Assembly: GCF_004337985.1 (NCBI RefSeq)
Contig: NW_021940921.1
Coordinates: forward strand, 1,381,758-1,445,757
DNA: 64,000 nucleotides
Direction: 5' to 3'
From: Pyricularia pennisetigena
Taxonomy: Eukaryota > Ascomycota > Sordariomycetes > Magnaporthales > Pyriculariaceae
The notes under the pieces were generated by a model. It had not been told where the DNA came from. It did no database searches and saw nothing but the letters and a program-made list of their open reading frames with translations. Both the position numbers and the translations under genes were made by a program. Shown in pieces: positions 54,812-64,000 of the stretch (the first letter of the stretch is position 1; each line of letters starts with the position of its first letter).

Positions 54812-56458
54812 TCAGTAGTATACATTAACCCATTTTCGAGTGCCTTGTAAACGTATTGAAGGATCAAGAACGGTGTTGAGCAACCCTGCTTGTGTGTAGC
54901 ATTTTAACCCCTCATCCCACATCCAAATGAAGTTTTGTTCGAGTTGCGGGCTGAGAATATCATTGAGAGCTTTGACATTTTTGTCATTATCCCAACCTGG
55001 GGGTGACCAGAGGTTTGTTCTCGACATGCATTGCCTTTCGACGCGCTCATCCGGAGTTGGGCTTTCAGGGTTAGCTGTGTCGGGCGCAGTAAAATGGGTT
55101 AAATTGACCCTCAGTCTTATTCTTTGGCTTGGGAAAGGACGGTCTGAGTAGCACATTAGGAGTGTGTCGCTCGGAGTTAATAAACGTAGACTGGCAGCGT
55201 TGTGGTCTGAGGCATGTGCAGGCCTGCTGGGCCCTTCATATCCAGGAATTGTTAGTGGACCTGTGGAAGACAAGGCTGATTTGTCGCCATTGCCAGGAAA
55301 CTGGAGTCTTCTTCTGTAATATGTCCTCTTTCTGGCACTGGCCCCTTCCCCCGACTCAATACCACCATCGACGATGGTCAGCACCCCAGTGCGCTCATCT
55401 TGTGTGATGAGACTCCGTTGAATATTTGCAAGGCCCCCAGAATGAAATTCCTGCCACTCCTCCATATTTTCAGCCTGATCAATGCGAAACCGGACGCAAA
55501 TATATGAGTCATGGAGAGAGTGTCTCTGACTTCCCAGGGCGTAAAAGTAGCCGTCGATGATCTCGAAGCAGATGTTGGCGCCAATATCGGACCCAATCCT
55601 GTCAGGAAGATGTGTCAAATTGTTGTGCCATATACCATTCAGGAGACTACAGCCTCGAAGTACCCAGCGCTGGCTTCCGTCCCTTGCGATGGCACTATGA
55701 GTGCCATAATAAAGGTATCTATCGTTGTTTCGTACGAATATCTTCCGAGACGATGCAAGTATATGGCTGAACAAGCTGCCGTGGGAACGGCTGATGACCA
55801 GAAGCCTGGGGAATGATCGATTCCCGGGGTTGAGATAGCAAGAAACGAAGCCATCAGCGTAATTCAAGATGCGCAGCTTAAAGTCATGTTCATCCTTGAT
55901 GGTCCTGGAAAGGCCGTCGTCTCCCTTCAGGAGCTTTCCAACATTGATAGTATCTTCAAGTGCCGAGTTGTGCAGATCGCGTATTCTTAGTAAACCGTTG
56001 CTAAAGTAGCAAACAACTCCGTTTGAATAAAGGAAGGATTCTGCTTCGGCAACGAGCGCAGCCAGGTACGATGATGCAGACAAAATCGCGGTTGAACGCT
56101 TCACAATTAACCGTAACGCTTTGGCATAATTTTTGCTTTTATGAGCCGCCTTGGTCTCTGGGGCAAACGGGGCAGTCGACTTCCATGTGAATACTGTCAG
56201 CGTCAGACTCCGGAACACACCCGAATGTCTCGACTCCTTTGGTGGAGAAAGTATATCAGACATCGGTGGAGCGTGTGCGTGAGATAGTCGTGTTGGCTTA
56301 AGGCTGCAGCTTACTTCTAGAACCATTGCGCAGATGTGGTCGTCCCGGATGAGCCATTGCAGGGTTCGACACGATAGAGAAAAGTTGAATAAGTCCTGCG
56401 GATTAAGTTCCTGAGCAATGTGAGACACGAGCTCCCATACTAGATACTGAATGGGCAT
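54812..56458 (-). CDS. F-box protein (548 aa)
   Basis: A single-exon frame. I start at the Met of MPIQYLVWELVSHIAQ because the F-box begins there; the frame is open to 56557, adding 33 unsupported residues. The F-box (about residues 1-45, LNPQDLFNFSLSCRTLQWLI) would bind Skp1 in an SCF ubiquitin ligase. The remaining roughly 500 residues contain beta-rich stretches resembling a propeller-like or fungal F-box-associated substrate region (YGTHSAIARDGSQRWVLRG, ICFEIIDGYFYALGSQ). The substrate is unknown. This layout is common in Pezizomycotina F-box expansions. It is divergent from the NTA1-like gene, 868 bp apart. Confidence 0.75.
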   Translation of the reverse strand: MPIQYLVWELVSHIAQELNPQDLFNFSLSCRTLQWLIRDDHICAMVLEVSCSLKPTRLSHAHAPPMSDILSPPKESRHSGVFRSLTLTVFTWKSTAPFAPETKAAHKSKNYAKALRLIVKRSTAILSASSYLAALVAEAESFLYSNGVVCYFSNGLLRIRDLHNSALEDTINVGKLLKGDDGLSRTIKDEHDFKLRILNYADGFVSCYLNPGNRSFPRLLVISRSHGSLFSHILASSRKIFVRNNDRYLYYGTHSAIARDGSQRWVLRGCSLLNGIWHNNLTHLPDRIGSDIGANICFEIIDGYFYALGSQRHSLHDSYICVRFRIDQAENMEEWQEFHSGGLANIQRSLITQDERTGVLTIVDGGIESGEGASARKRTYYRRRLQFPGNGDKSALSSTGPLTIPGYEGPSRPAHASDHNAASLRLLTPSDTLLMCYSDRPFPSQRIRLRVNLTHFTAPDTANPESPTPDERVERQCMSRTNLWSPPGWDNDKNVKALNDILSPQLEQNFIWMWDEGLKCYTQAGLLNTVLDPSIRLQGTRKWVNVYY

Positions 56459-57326
56459 CGTAGAAAAGATGTGAAAGGCGCCAAGGCAAAAGGATTCAAA
56501 ATTGAAGCTAATGGGCTTCCAGATTTGGAAAGCAGGGAGCTTTTGTCTCGCACCCACGTTGAAAGTTCAATGATTTTAGGGTATGGATTAAGGAGACGGC
56601 CTTGCACTCGGATATTGGGAGGCCTTGCCGTGGCCACATACCTTTTCTTTGTTGGTTTTGCAGATCGTCAGTTAATTTAGCCCTACGTGATCACTTTTGG
56701 TTTGACTCAATATGCAATGTATTTTTTGTGATGAATTTACGCTCTTTCTGTACACAAAGGGCCCCGTTACCCAAAACAGAAATCTTACCGCAAATTATCA
56801 GCCACCTAAATATAGCAGGTTTTGAGTGTGTTGGCCTTAGTGCTCGCACGTTGTCTATCAGCTGGGTGTCCTTACGCGGAGAACAAACCTTAGTAGAGAA
56901 GTTGCTATATTTAGTTGGGTGCGATGGACACCCACAACATCACATATCCCACGGCCGTCTTTTTCACATTGTAAGGTGGCAGATTCGTTTACTATTTTAA
57001 ACATTTTGAATGCTCTCATGCTAAAGATGCGCTACGCTAGATATTTTTAGCATCACAAACCTCCGCACCGCGATATTGCCAATTCTCCTTTTTGGAACGG
57101 GACCTACCTGATTAGGTTTTCCGCTTCCCTTGTTTTCCTTGTTGCATCCCTCGAGTCCTGAGGACGGGTCGTTGACAATATCTTTTGGGAATTTGAAAAC
57201 CCAATACCATATCAACCGCCCGATATTTAAAGTCAAAGACGTGCCCAAATCTTTTGGACAAATTTTGCCAACCCCATCTGCTTTTCAGCCGTTTTGCGCA
57301 TCTCCTCAATAATAATCAGTTTTAGG
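56459..57326. other. Shared upstream region of F-box and NTA1-like genes
   Basis: Divergent promoter interval of 868 bp. Short frames only; no site is recognised with confidence. Confidence 0.45.
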
Positions 57327-59268
57327 ATGAGGATTGGCTGTCTTCAATTTGCGCCAGAGGTCGGCGATATCGATAACAACCTCAATCGTGCCGATTCTGT
57401 TTTAAACCGCGCGGATCGAGATGAACTCGAAAGTCTTGACCTGCTGGTTCTTCCCGAGATGGCCTTTACTGGTGCGAAAGTCCATCTACTTGCGCGGAAA
57501 ATTGCACTAGCGAGCTAATACAAACTCGTTCCAGGTTATAACTTCGAATCACTAGAGGAGATCCAGCCTTACCTTGAGCCGAAAGGCTCAGGGATATCGG
57601 CACTCTGGGCTAGGACTACGGCACTCAAGTACAACTGCAAGGTTGCTGTGGGTTACCCGGAGACCAGCACAGATTGGAGTGGTCCTGTACATTTCAACTC
57701 ATTGCTCCTTGTCAATGAGGATGGCGAGACCTTGGCAAACTACAGAAAGCAGCACCTTTACTACAAAGACGAGACATGGTGTAAGGAGGGGACTGGCGGT
57801 TTTTTCCAAGGTGAAGTGGATGGCATCGGGCAAACGGCCCTGGGGATCTGTAAGTAGGCAGTTCCACTCGCATGGAGTTCACCGCTGGTTGCACTTACTA
57901 ACCAATCATTCTTCTATAGGCATGGACATCAAGTAAGATCTCCATCTTCATTACCCAAATCAAACCAGTGAAACCTGGGGGCCTCGTTGACAAAATGATA
58001 ACAGTCCCTACAAGTTCGAAAGACCTTGGCACCAGTTCGAGTTTGCATTCCACATCCTTGAATCGCAAGCCAATGTCGTCATCATCTCCATGGCATGGAG
58101 CACGCTTGAGGACCGCGCCGCCTTTTGCAGCAAACCCTATGAGCCCGACATGGAAACACTCGAATACTGGGCCAAACGTATGGAGCCTCTGATCCGCGCC
58201 GAGAGAGATGCCGAAATCATTCTCATATTTGCCAACCGCTGCGGTATTGAACGAGAAGCATTGTACGCCGGCACTAGTGCTGTTATGGGCATTCAGAACG
58301 GTGAGGTCAAAGTTTATGGAGTCCTCGGCAGGGGCACCAAGCATCTCCTCGTTGTTGACACGGATAACGTACCTTTTGCGAGGCTGGTCAGTCGTCCAGG
58401 CAGGGATACCGCCGAGGGCGAGTGGGATGGCGTCACGACCAACGCCGGGGTCAAGGCCCACGATTTGCCTTTGCCTGACTACGATGAGCTGGACAGATTG
58501 GTGGAACTGAGTAGAGCCACAGACCCCATTTGCTCTCGGCCCTCAGCGCCCGTGCATTTGTTACCGGTCGATTGCCCACTGTCTGCGTGCGTGCCCGAAA
58601 AGTCCAAAGAAGCAGTCAGGGAGGGAAGTTTCACTGTCCACAGTCAACCGCTGCCTTTTCCTCTGGCCCAAGAAGCCACCCTGGCTACTGTCTTGGTGGA
58701 TCCTAGCAAACCGACGGAGCTACATGTGAACCCAACTAAGGAGAAAACAGCCAACTGCGCGATTAGCTTCGGTATAGCGGAAATGGCTCCAAGTGGGCTG
58801 ATCGAGATGACACGCGCTGACAGTCCCACTTTAACACCCGCTCGGCCGCGACTGAGAATATTGACGGGGACGTCACCAGCACCGGCCAACAACCTACACT
58901 ACTCGGACAATAGCGCCCGGCCAATGATAGCACTGCCACGCGATCTCATCACACCTCCACCGAGTGGCCAGTTTCCCGGCCAAGAGTACCTCGCTGCAGG
59001 CCATGCAGAAGTTCATGTGCTCAGTGCAACGACTTTGTACTCGCCAGAGGAGCCAGTTTTGCCATCCGCATGTCAGTTGATATCGCCAGCTCCAGCGCTC
59101 GAAAACGTGCCTACAGTGGAGCACTCGCAGGAGGCCGACAGCGTGCCTCAAATGGAGGTGCAGACGCCCCTGACAGCTATACTGGCACCCGAGGCAGTGC
59201 CGCACGGATACATACCGCTCATACTATCAACAAACGTCAGTTCTGAGGGGAAGCACTGTCGGACTTGA
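57327..59268 (+). CDS. NTA1: Protein N-terminal amidase (NTA1-like nitrilase)
   Basis: Four exons, 57327-57471, 57535-57849, 57920-57932 (13 nt) and 58005-59268, give about 578 aa (introns 63, 70 and 72 nt). The start MRIGCLQFAPEVGDI is the usual N terminus of this family. The nitrilase catalytic triad is visible: Glu44 in LPEMAFTG, Lys120 in YRKQHLYY and Cys154 in GICMDINPY. The Cys codon is formed across intron 2 and the Asn codon across intron 3. These enzymes deamidate N-terminal Asn and Gln, creating secondary destabilising residues for the Arg/N-degron pathway in the cytosol. The nitrilase fold ends near residue 320. The last roughly 200 residues are a Pro/Ser/Thr-rich extension absent from yeast Nta1 as far as I recall. 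The tiny exon makes automatic annotation likely to fail here. Confidence 0.85.
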
Positions 59269-60050
59269 ATGGTCAGATGCTGCTATCGCAATACCGCTTT
59301 AATGGTAGGGTTGCGTGAGATGATTGGATATTTTGGATGGCACTTGCTTGCGTCCGTCTTTTTCTTTGTTCTTCTGCAGTACGTCATGAGTAAATAGCTG
59401 GTCACCTTGAGTTTTCACCAAACAGCAATGCGCGCCTAGCCATAAGTTTTACAACTGAACTCTCAGGATGCAGCGGGAACAACAAGTCAGTATACGCTTT
59501 GAAGGAGGCTTCTATGCTGTGGCTGAGGCAGCAACATATTTCTTTATGTTCCGATACTTTGTTGATGCAAGCAAAACGTCAGGACAAGCCCAACCATAAC
59601 CAACTTTGTTCAGTGCTGTACCGACGGCAATAGTTTTGTCGCACAGCTGTTTTAATTTTTGAGTGACATTGCGGAACAACAATATGGGGAGGTCTTCTTC
59701 GGAAGCATGATAAAAGCTTGACCAATTATATTGGAGGGGAAAATCTACCAGGTTGTCTGGTTTCAACACGTTACATTACATAATGTGATACCAGACTGTC
59801 GGGTTTATCTCCGCTTCTTCAGCATAACCGATGGGTGATTTCCCCGCTTTTGAGCCAATACTAATGTGAGCAGGTCATTCACCTTTGTTGCCCAGGCCCT
59901 GGAACAGGCCGAATTACGAAAAGGATTATGATCCTGGATCCTGGCAACCAAAGAACTGCCGAATTTGGAAATATCAATAAATCCGCCAACAATCCATCCA
60001 ACATGGGTTGTTTGGATTTGCACCGAGTTCAATTGCAAATCTTTGACGCT
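59269..60050. other. Intergenic stretch with R3 repeat
   Basis: Contains R3 copy 3 (about 59690-59835). No supported gene. Confidence 0.5.
59775..59835 (+). repeat. Dispersed flank repeat R3 (copy 3)
   Basis: TGTGATACCAGACTGTCGGG followed by TTTATCTCCGCTTCTTCAGC matches copy 1 except for one base. Upstream AAAATCTACCAGGTTGTC parallels copy 2. The copy stands about 220 bp upstream of the F-box-type gene rather than downstream of a secreted-protein gene. Confidence 0.7.
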
Positions 60051-61010
60051 ATGGATCGACTTCCCCCGGAACTTGTTGTCAAGATTGCCACTTTTTTACC
60101 ACTGGGTACCCTGCAGAACTTGCGTCTAACTTCCTCATGGCTAACAAACCTTACCATCCCTGTATTTGCCCACACAATAGGGGTTCTTGCCACAGTTGAT
60201 TGCGTAAAAAAATTAAAGATTTTTTTAACTAACACTGCAATCGCCAACAACGTGAAAACGCTGAAAATATACCACGCAATTTGGCCGAAATGCCAACGTA
60301 ACCAATGGGCAACCCATCCACTTTTGTCTGGCGGAGAACGCAAAGGCGCACTCTGCTGGGACGACCCTGCCGTCGAAAACGCATATTGCACGTACATTAG
60401 TGTTGGCATGTCACGGCCTACGGTGGAGGGCTTTAGAGATATTTTCACCGCGCTGCCAGCACTGAATTGCATTACCATCGAACATATTAAAAAGTTGAGG
60501 CGAGAAAAAAATACAAGATACACCCGTTTAATAAGCAGTATTTGGTTGCAGCCACATTTTGCAGACGCCGTAGACGCCACCGTGAAAACTGCCTTCAGGG
60601 CGTTGGCACAACGGGGCGGAACAGCCACACTGCAAATAAACGGCAAATTTACTGGAAATATCCAACATTGCGTTCCTCTACCCGCTACATCAATTTTGGT
60701 TATCGGTTCCTTAAGCTCGGAAAATCCCCAACATATCAGGGCTTTTTTAAAGCTTTTTCCTATGTTGAAGTCTTTGTCGTTGAAAATGACAGACGACCAA
60801 TCCCAATTACAATTTAAGGGTGGGGTGTATTTTCCGATGTTGAAAATGGTGAATTTGCAAAGCTGCCAGGTTTCGGGACATTTTTTAGCGGAACTCATCG
60901 CAGGCAGCGGGTCCCGGCTCCAGGTATACGCCTCCGCCGGTACGCTGGTCGGGGGCACTTGGCGGTCTGTCGAAGCTACCTTCCCCAACACCACTTGGTC
61001 TATTCGATAG
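60051..61010 (+). CDS. F-box-type protein, complete right copy
   Basis: A single-exon frame of 319 aa starting at MDRLPPELVVKIATFLPL; earlier in-frame Met codons (59928) lie in repeat DNA and are ignored. Residues 1-40 form an F-box (PPELVVKIATFLPLGTLQNL ... SSWLTNL), expected to bind Skp1. Residues about 45-319 contain leucine/hydrophobic repeats (FPMLKSLSLKM, FPMLKMVNLQSCQV) compatible with a leucine-rich-repeat-like substrate region. The inverted-repeat arm begins within codon 74. It precedes the acidic-protein gene, with 168 bp between the stop and its Met, on the same strand; their pairing is kept in both arms. Confidence 0.75.
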   Translation: MDRLPPELVVKIATFLPLGTLQNLRLTSSWLTNLTIPVFAHTIGVLATVDCVKKLKIFLTNTAIANNVKTLKIYHAIWPKCQRNQWATHPLLSGGERKGALCWDDPAVENAYCTYISVGMSRPTVEGFRDIFTALPALNCITIEHIKKLRREKNTRYTRLISSIWLQPHFADAVDATVKTAFRALAQRGGTATLQINGKFTGNIQHCVPLPATSILVIGSLSSENPQHIRAFLKLFPMLKSLSLKMTDDQSQLQFKGGVYFPMLKMVNLQSCQVSGHFLAELIAGSGSRLQVYASAGTLVGGTWRSVEATFPNTTWSIR

Positions 61011-62140
61011 GATTTCATGTTTTCCTTTAGCCAGGACTGTGGTCGCTATTTAAATAAAATTAAGCAAATACTAGCATATAAATACTATTTAATATTCAAT
61101 TGGGTGGTTTATTTGAAAATAAATCCGATTTCCAGTTTAAACATCCTTATTTCCGATATAAACTTTCCTCAACCTATCATGAACTCATCACACCACGACA
61201 TGACTTTGTTCGCCAGTTGGGTGAAATATCAGCATTATGTCCAAACCAGCAACCCTAACGCACCACGTATACTGTCCCCGCAGGAAATTGCCCTCGCAGG
61301 CGAACTAGCCAACAATTTTAACTTTACAAATGTTTTCCGTCAACGTCTCGAACTCGGACGCAGTTTTTACACTACGGTCAAGCAAAACTTGATGGCCATT
61401 CTTCAAATCTGGGATGCTGTCATTGACGAAAAAGCTGTGTTCGACAGCTCGGGTATTTGCAGCTCGAATCCAGATATCCAAAAAGCGTTTATTTTCTGCG
61501 CAGACACCATTCCCAGTCGGATAAATATTGGATCTTTGGGACCACAGACGTTTATAGTCCCGCGGCTTAAGACATACCCCGCAAACTTGGAACCGTTCTA
61601 CGCGCACAACGATATTTTCGCAAATGCAACGGAGCTGCAAACGCAGGTTATGCAGCCTAGCAATGAGCTATACGCAGAGGCCCTTGCCTTGTCGGAGTCC
61701 GAAAACGCCAAAGTTGTCGGGTTTGAAAATAACGAGAAGGAAGAAGAGTCCGACAGCGAGGAGGAGGAGGATGAGGAGGACGAAGATGAATATACAGATG
61801 ACGACGAATACGATAACGACGATGACGGGAGCGATGATGATTACGAAGAGATAAACGAGAAAGTAGACATGCCCCAGGCAAACTGCCAGTCCCAAAATTC
61901 TCCCGAACGCTGGGGGGACTCTTTTTCGGAACTAGTCAAACTGGACATGGACTTTGCAAACAACACCCAGAAGCTCAACGGGGGAGTGGAACCAATTCGG
62001 AAGATCCCAACCCCTGCCGCCTCCAGGAAGTCGGTGAAACGTGGGTTTGCAGGTATCGAGGGAGGTGAGGATGGGACACAAAGCAAGAGGTTAAGGAAGG
62101 AAAGGAAATAGCATGTAAAGAGGAGAAACTGGAGGAGGAG
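60272..62140 (+). repeat. Right arm of 1,869-bp inverted repeat
   Basis: Counterpart of 46939-48807 in inverted orientation. Inner edge at CCACGCAATTTGGCC (inside the F-box-type gene), outer edge at CTGGAGGAGGAG, 16 bp before R1 copy 3. The high identity of long arms shows recent duplication or gene conversion. Confidence 0.9.
61179..62111 (+). CDS. Acidic-tailed protein, right copy
   Basis: A frame of 310 aa, 99% identical to the left copy (three residue changes). It has an N-terminal helical domain (about 1-190), an acidic stretch (about 195-245, runs of Glu/Asp with Tyr and Ser), then a moderately polar region and a basic C terminus. The acidic/basic composition would fit a chromatin- or RNA-associated nuclear protein, but no domain is recognised. 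A TATA-like ATATAAATA at about 61076-61084, between the upstream gene's stop and this start, supports a separate promoter. If translation began at 61017, the protein would be 364 aa. Confidence 0.7.
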   Translation: MNSSHHDMTLFASWVKYQHYVQTSNPNAPRILSPQEIALAGELANNFNFTNVFRQRLELGRSFYTTVKQNLMAILQIWDAVIDEKAVFDSSGICSSNPDIQKAFIFCADTIPSRINIGSLGPQTFIVPRLKTYPANLEPFYAHNDIFANATELQTQVMQPSNELYAEALALSESENAKVVGFENNEKEEESDSEEEEDEEDEDEYTDDDEYDNDDDGSDDDYEEINEKVDMPQANCQSQNSPERWGDSFSELVKLDMDFANNTQKLNGGVEPIRKIPTPAASRKSVKRGFAGIEGGEDGTQSKRLRKERK

Positions 62141-62156
62141 CTTGCTTGTCGATACA

Positions 62157-62315
62157 GCGCGCTGGCCCGCGGCAGGGGGCGACATCCGGTAGCGCGATTA
62201 TTGGAATAACGCCTCTGTACGTGTCGTTAAGGTCACTCTAGAAATTTATAACTCCAGCCTGTTGGCTTTCGTGTACTGTTCCAGGGGTATTTCAAAGGAT
62301 TTTGATATTCTTTTC
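62157..62315 (+). repeat. Dispersed repeat, family R1 (copy 3)
   Basis: GCGCGCTGGCCCGCGG, TAGCGCGATTATTGGAATAA, GTACGTGTCGTTAAGGTCAC and ATTTATAACTCCAGCCTGTT match the reversed copy at 4648-4822 closely. It directly follows the right inverted-repeat arm, and no copy flanks the left arm. Confidence 0.7.
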
Positions 62316-64000
62316 TACGGCAGCTTTTGGTTGTAAAATGTGATCATTGGTGCTCAAGTGATGTATGGCTGAAAATATTATGAAGGTTTTTAGAGTCTGG
62401 GGCGTAAATGTAGTCACTTTGCAGAATATGAATGCGTTCCAGCTGGCTAATACGAAGAGTGACTACGTCCACGTCCCAAGGTTTCACCCGTAGCGACAAT
62501 GGCTATATGGGACGTGCAGCATATTCCTCTGCGTAGCAGTGTGCGGTGTAGCTCGATGCCCTTGCTGCTGCTAACGGTTAATTTGAATTGTCCTTTTCTT
62601 TTACTAGGAAACTGTGAGTGTCGGAGTGGTGGGGGAAAATGTGCAAATAAGAGCGGGTTATGACTGGCTGCCTGGAATGGACCTCCTTGGTGGTGTACAT
62701 ATGGGCTTGTTCGTCCTGGCTGAGGGAAGAATGGCGAAGCATGGCAAAGAGACTGTCGTTCTGTCCCGCAAGGCAGCCAAATGCAATGCGTGCAAGGTCA
62801 TGAGGAATTACATTCGGCTGATAGTTCACATTAAATAACACTGGGAGTTGCTATGAGCCTAAAACCACGACAATGTGCAAATGTCACCGATGAGCCAGGG
62901 GCCTTGTTCCTCAACTACCGTTGTGGTTCTCTTCCTCCCCTCGAAAACCTCAGATCACCGCCTCTGGTATGGCTTCAATGCCAGTCTTGGGTAGGAGAGA
63001 AAGGGGGGAGGTGAAAGGGACTTTTTTGCCCATCGCCGTGATCTTTTTGTAGTATCGAAGACATAGCAAGTTGCCTGAGGGTCTATTTTTGGACGGTCGG
63101 TTTTATTAGGGTATCTTCAAATCCAAGCCTTATCGGTCGTCTCACTGATCGACCCTTGCGTGTTTTGGTAGTCTCTACCCGCTGATCGTTATTACCGATA
63201 GCGCGTAATTTCTTTTTATTTTGCTGATTTGATACTCTTGCTCCGTATACTGGACCAGAAGGGCGACCACGCCCGTGTGTGACCTGCTCGCGATTGTCTG
63301 CAGTACTATAGGGCTCTTTTTTGAGGCGCTCACTCTGTTGGAGAAATAAAGGTGTGAAGCCCTGGGATGTGATCGGTCTTTGAGGCTGCATCGAGGGGCG
63401 TGGGTGGATGCGAGGTGCTGCTGGTGGATTAGTTCGTGCCGGATACGTGTAAGAAGAACTGCAAAAAAATACGCGCCGGAGGTTTTGAAAGGAAGTAAAA
63501 GGAGAAACACGAAAGAAACCATTACGAGGTCAATGATCGCAGCCATCGCGGTCATTATTCTCCATCGCGCGACGAGAAACGAAACCAAATCAAATCTAAA
63601 CTTGAAGATCACCTGCAACCCCCGCAAGCGCCACCGCCCATGATAGGTTCTGAAGTTACCCTAACTGTGCTTGACAGCATGATTAATTCCGGCAGTGTCA
63701 GCTTTTGTAAGCAAGGCATAGCTTTTTTGACGGAGTTGCGCTGCTGTGGTTCTCGGTATGGAGCACTGGCGTGCCGGAGCTGGGCTATTGCATCTTCAGT
63801 AGACCCAAGCCTTGATCCGAGAGATCCACAGCCTAATTATCACCTCACAGGCATATAGATCCGTAACGAAGCTCAGTCACCATCATTGTTTTGACGCAAG
63901 AAGTAAAACAGAGCATACCAGTAAAACAGTGCCTAATTGGCCGGTTTGTTTACGGAATGTGACTGTAAGGCAGCTGCTATCGGCTCTTTGCATTCTGGAA
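62316..64000. other. Right end of window
   Basis: No recognised gene family. A 102-aa minus-strand frame (63391-63083, beginning MQPQRPITSQGF) is basic and Gly/Arg/Pro-containing, with a coherent order (GRGRPSGPVYGARV), and is the best coding candidate, at low confidence. An overlapping 150-aa minus frame (63627-63175) has one hydrophobic segment but competes with it. Confidence 0.3.

Noticed and set aside
61017..61178. 54-aa N-terminal extension of the acidic-tailed protein
   Set aside because: It is AT-rich, contains a TATA-like element and starts only 6 bp after the upstream stop codon. The Met at 61179 is more plausible. Conservation in both arms does not help because the arms are nearly identical throughout.
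1..64000. CRISPR array, rRNA genes, bacterial-type operons or integrated virus
   Set aside because: No arrays with spacers, no rRNA-like conserved segments and no viral replication or capsid genes were recognised; the spliced gene structure is eukaryotic.

Overview
The window reads as accessory DNA from a filamentous ascomycete (Pezizomycotina). Genes are on both strands. Where reading frames can be joined, they join across short introns (mostly 44-75 nt) with GTAAGT/GTATGT-like donors and CTAAC/CTGAC branch sites. Gene families include bZIP, C2H2, EST1-like, GT32, ferric-reductase-like, DUF3723 and F-box proteins. Gene density is low, non-coding stretches are long, and there are pseudogenes, dispersed short repeats, minisatellites and one large inverted repeat. 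No species can be named from the sequence.

Layout. 0-5.8 kb: a hypothetical broken ORF, a frameshifted pseudokinase-like relic, then an intact bZIP gene. 7.4-10.5 kb: a two-exon gene predicted to join a coiled coil, a JmjC domain and a SET/post-SET domain. 14.9-17.1 kb: an EST1/SMG7-like gene. 18.4-19.1 kb: a two-finger C2H2 gene. 19.1-24.0 kb: largely empty. 24.0-26.6 kb: a GT32 glycosyltransferase and a secreted Ser/Thr-rich protein. 27.3-29.4 kb: an acidic/basic repeat protein with tandem SUMO-interaction-like motifs. 29.6-37.0 kb: a ferric-reductase-like oxidoreductase, a MADS-like factor, an LPMO-like secreted protein and a DUF3723 protein, all on the plus strand. Ferric reductases and DUF3723 proteins are recognised accessory genes of Starship giant transposons, so this block may be Starship cargo, but no tyrosine-recombinase captain is visible. 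38-46 kb: a tRNA-like Pol III element, several orphan genes and a 26-bp minisatellite.

46.9-62.1 kb is organised by a nearly perfect inverted repeat: two 1,869-bp arms, about 99.5% identical by eye, flanking an 11.5-kb loop. Each arm carries an acidic-tailed protein gene next to an F-box-type gene. The right copy of the F-box gene is complete and the left copy has lost its N terminus. The loop contains small coiled-coil genes, a broken membrane protein, the second copy of the secreted Ser/Thr-rich gene, a 548-aa F-box protein and an N-terminal amidase (NTA1-like) gene.

Themes are chromatin and protein turnover (JmjC-SET, SUMO-binding-like array, two F-box types, an N-degron amidase) and recent duplication. 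Gene models that need splicing were assembled by eye from frame and splice-site consensus; junctions are inferences unless a domain motif is restored by the join.
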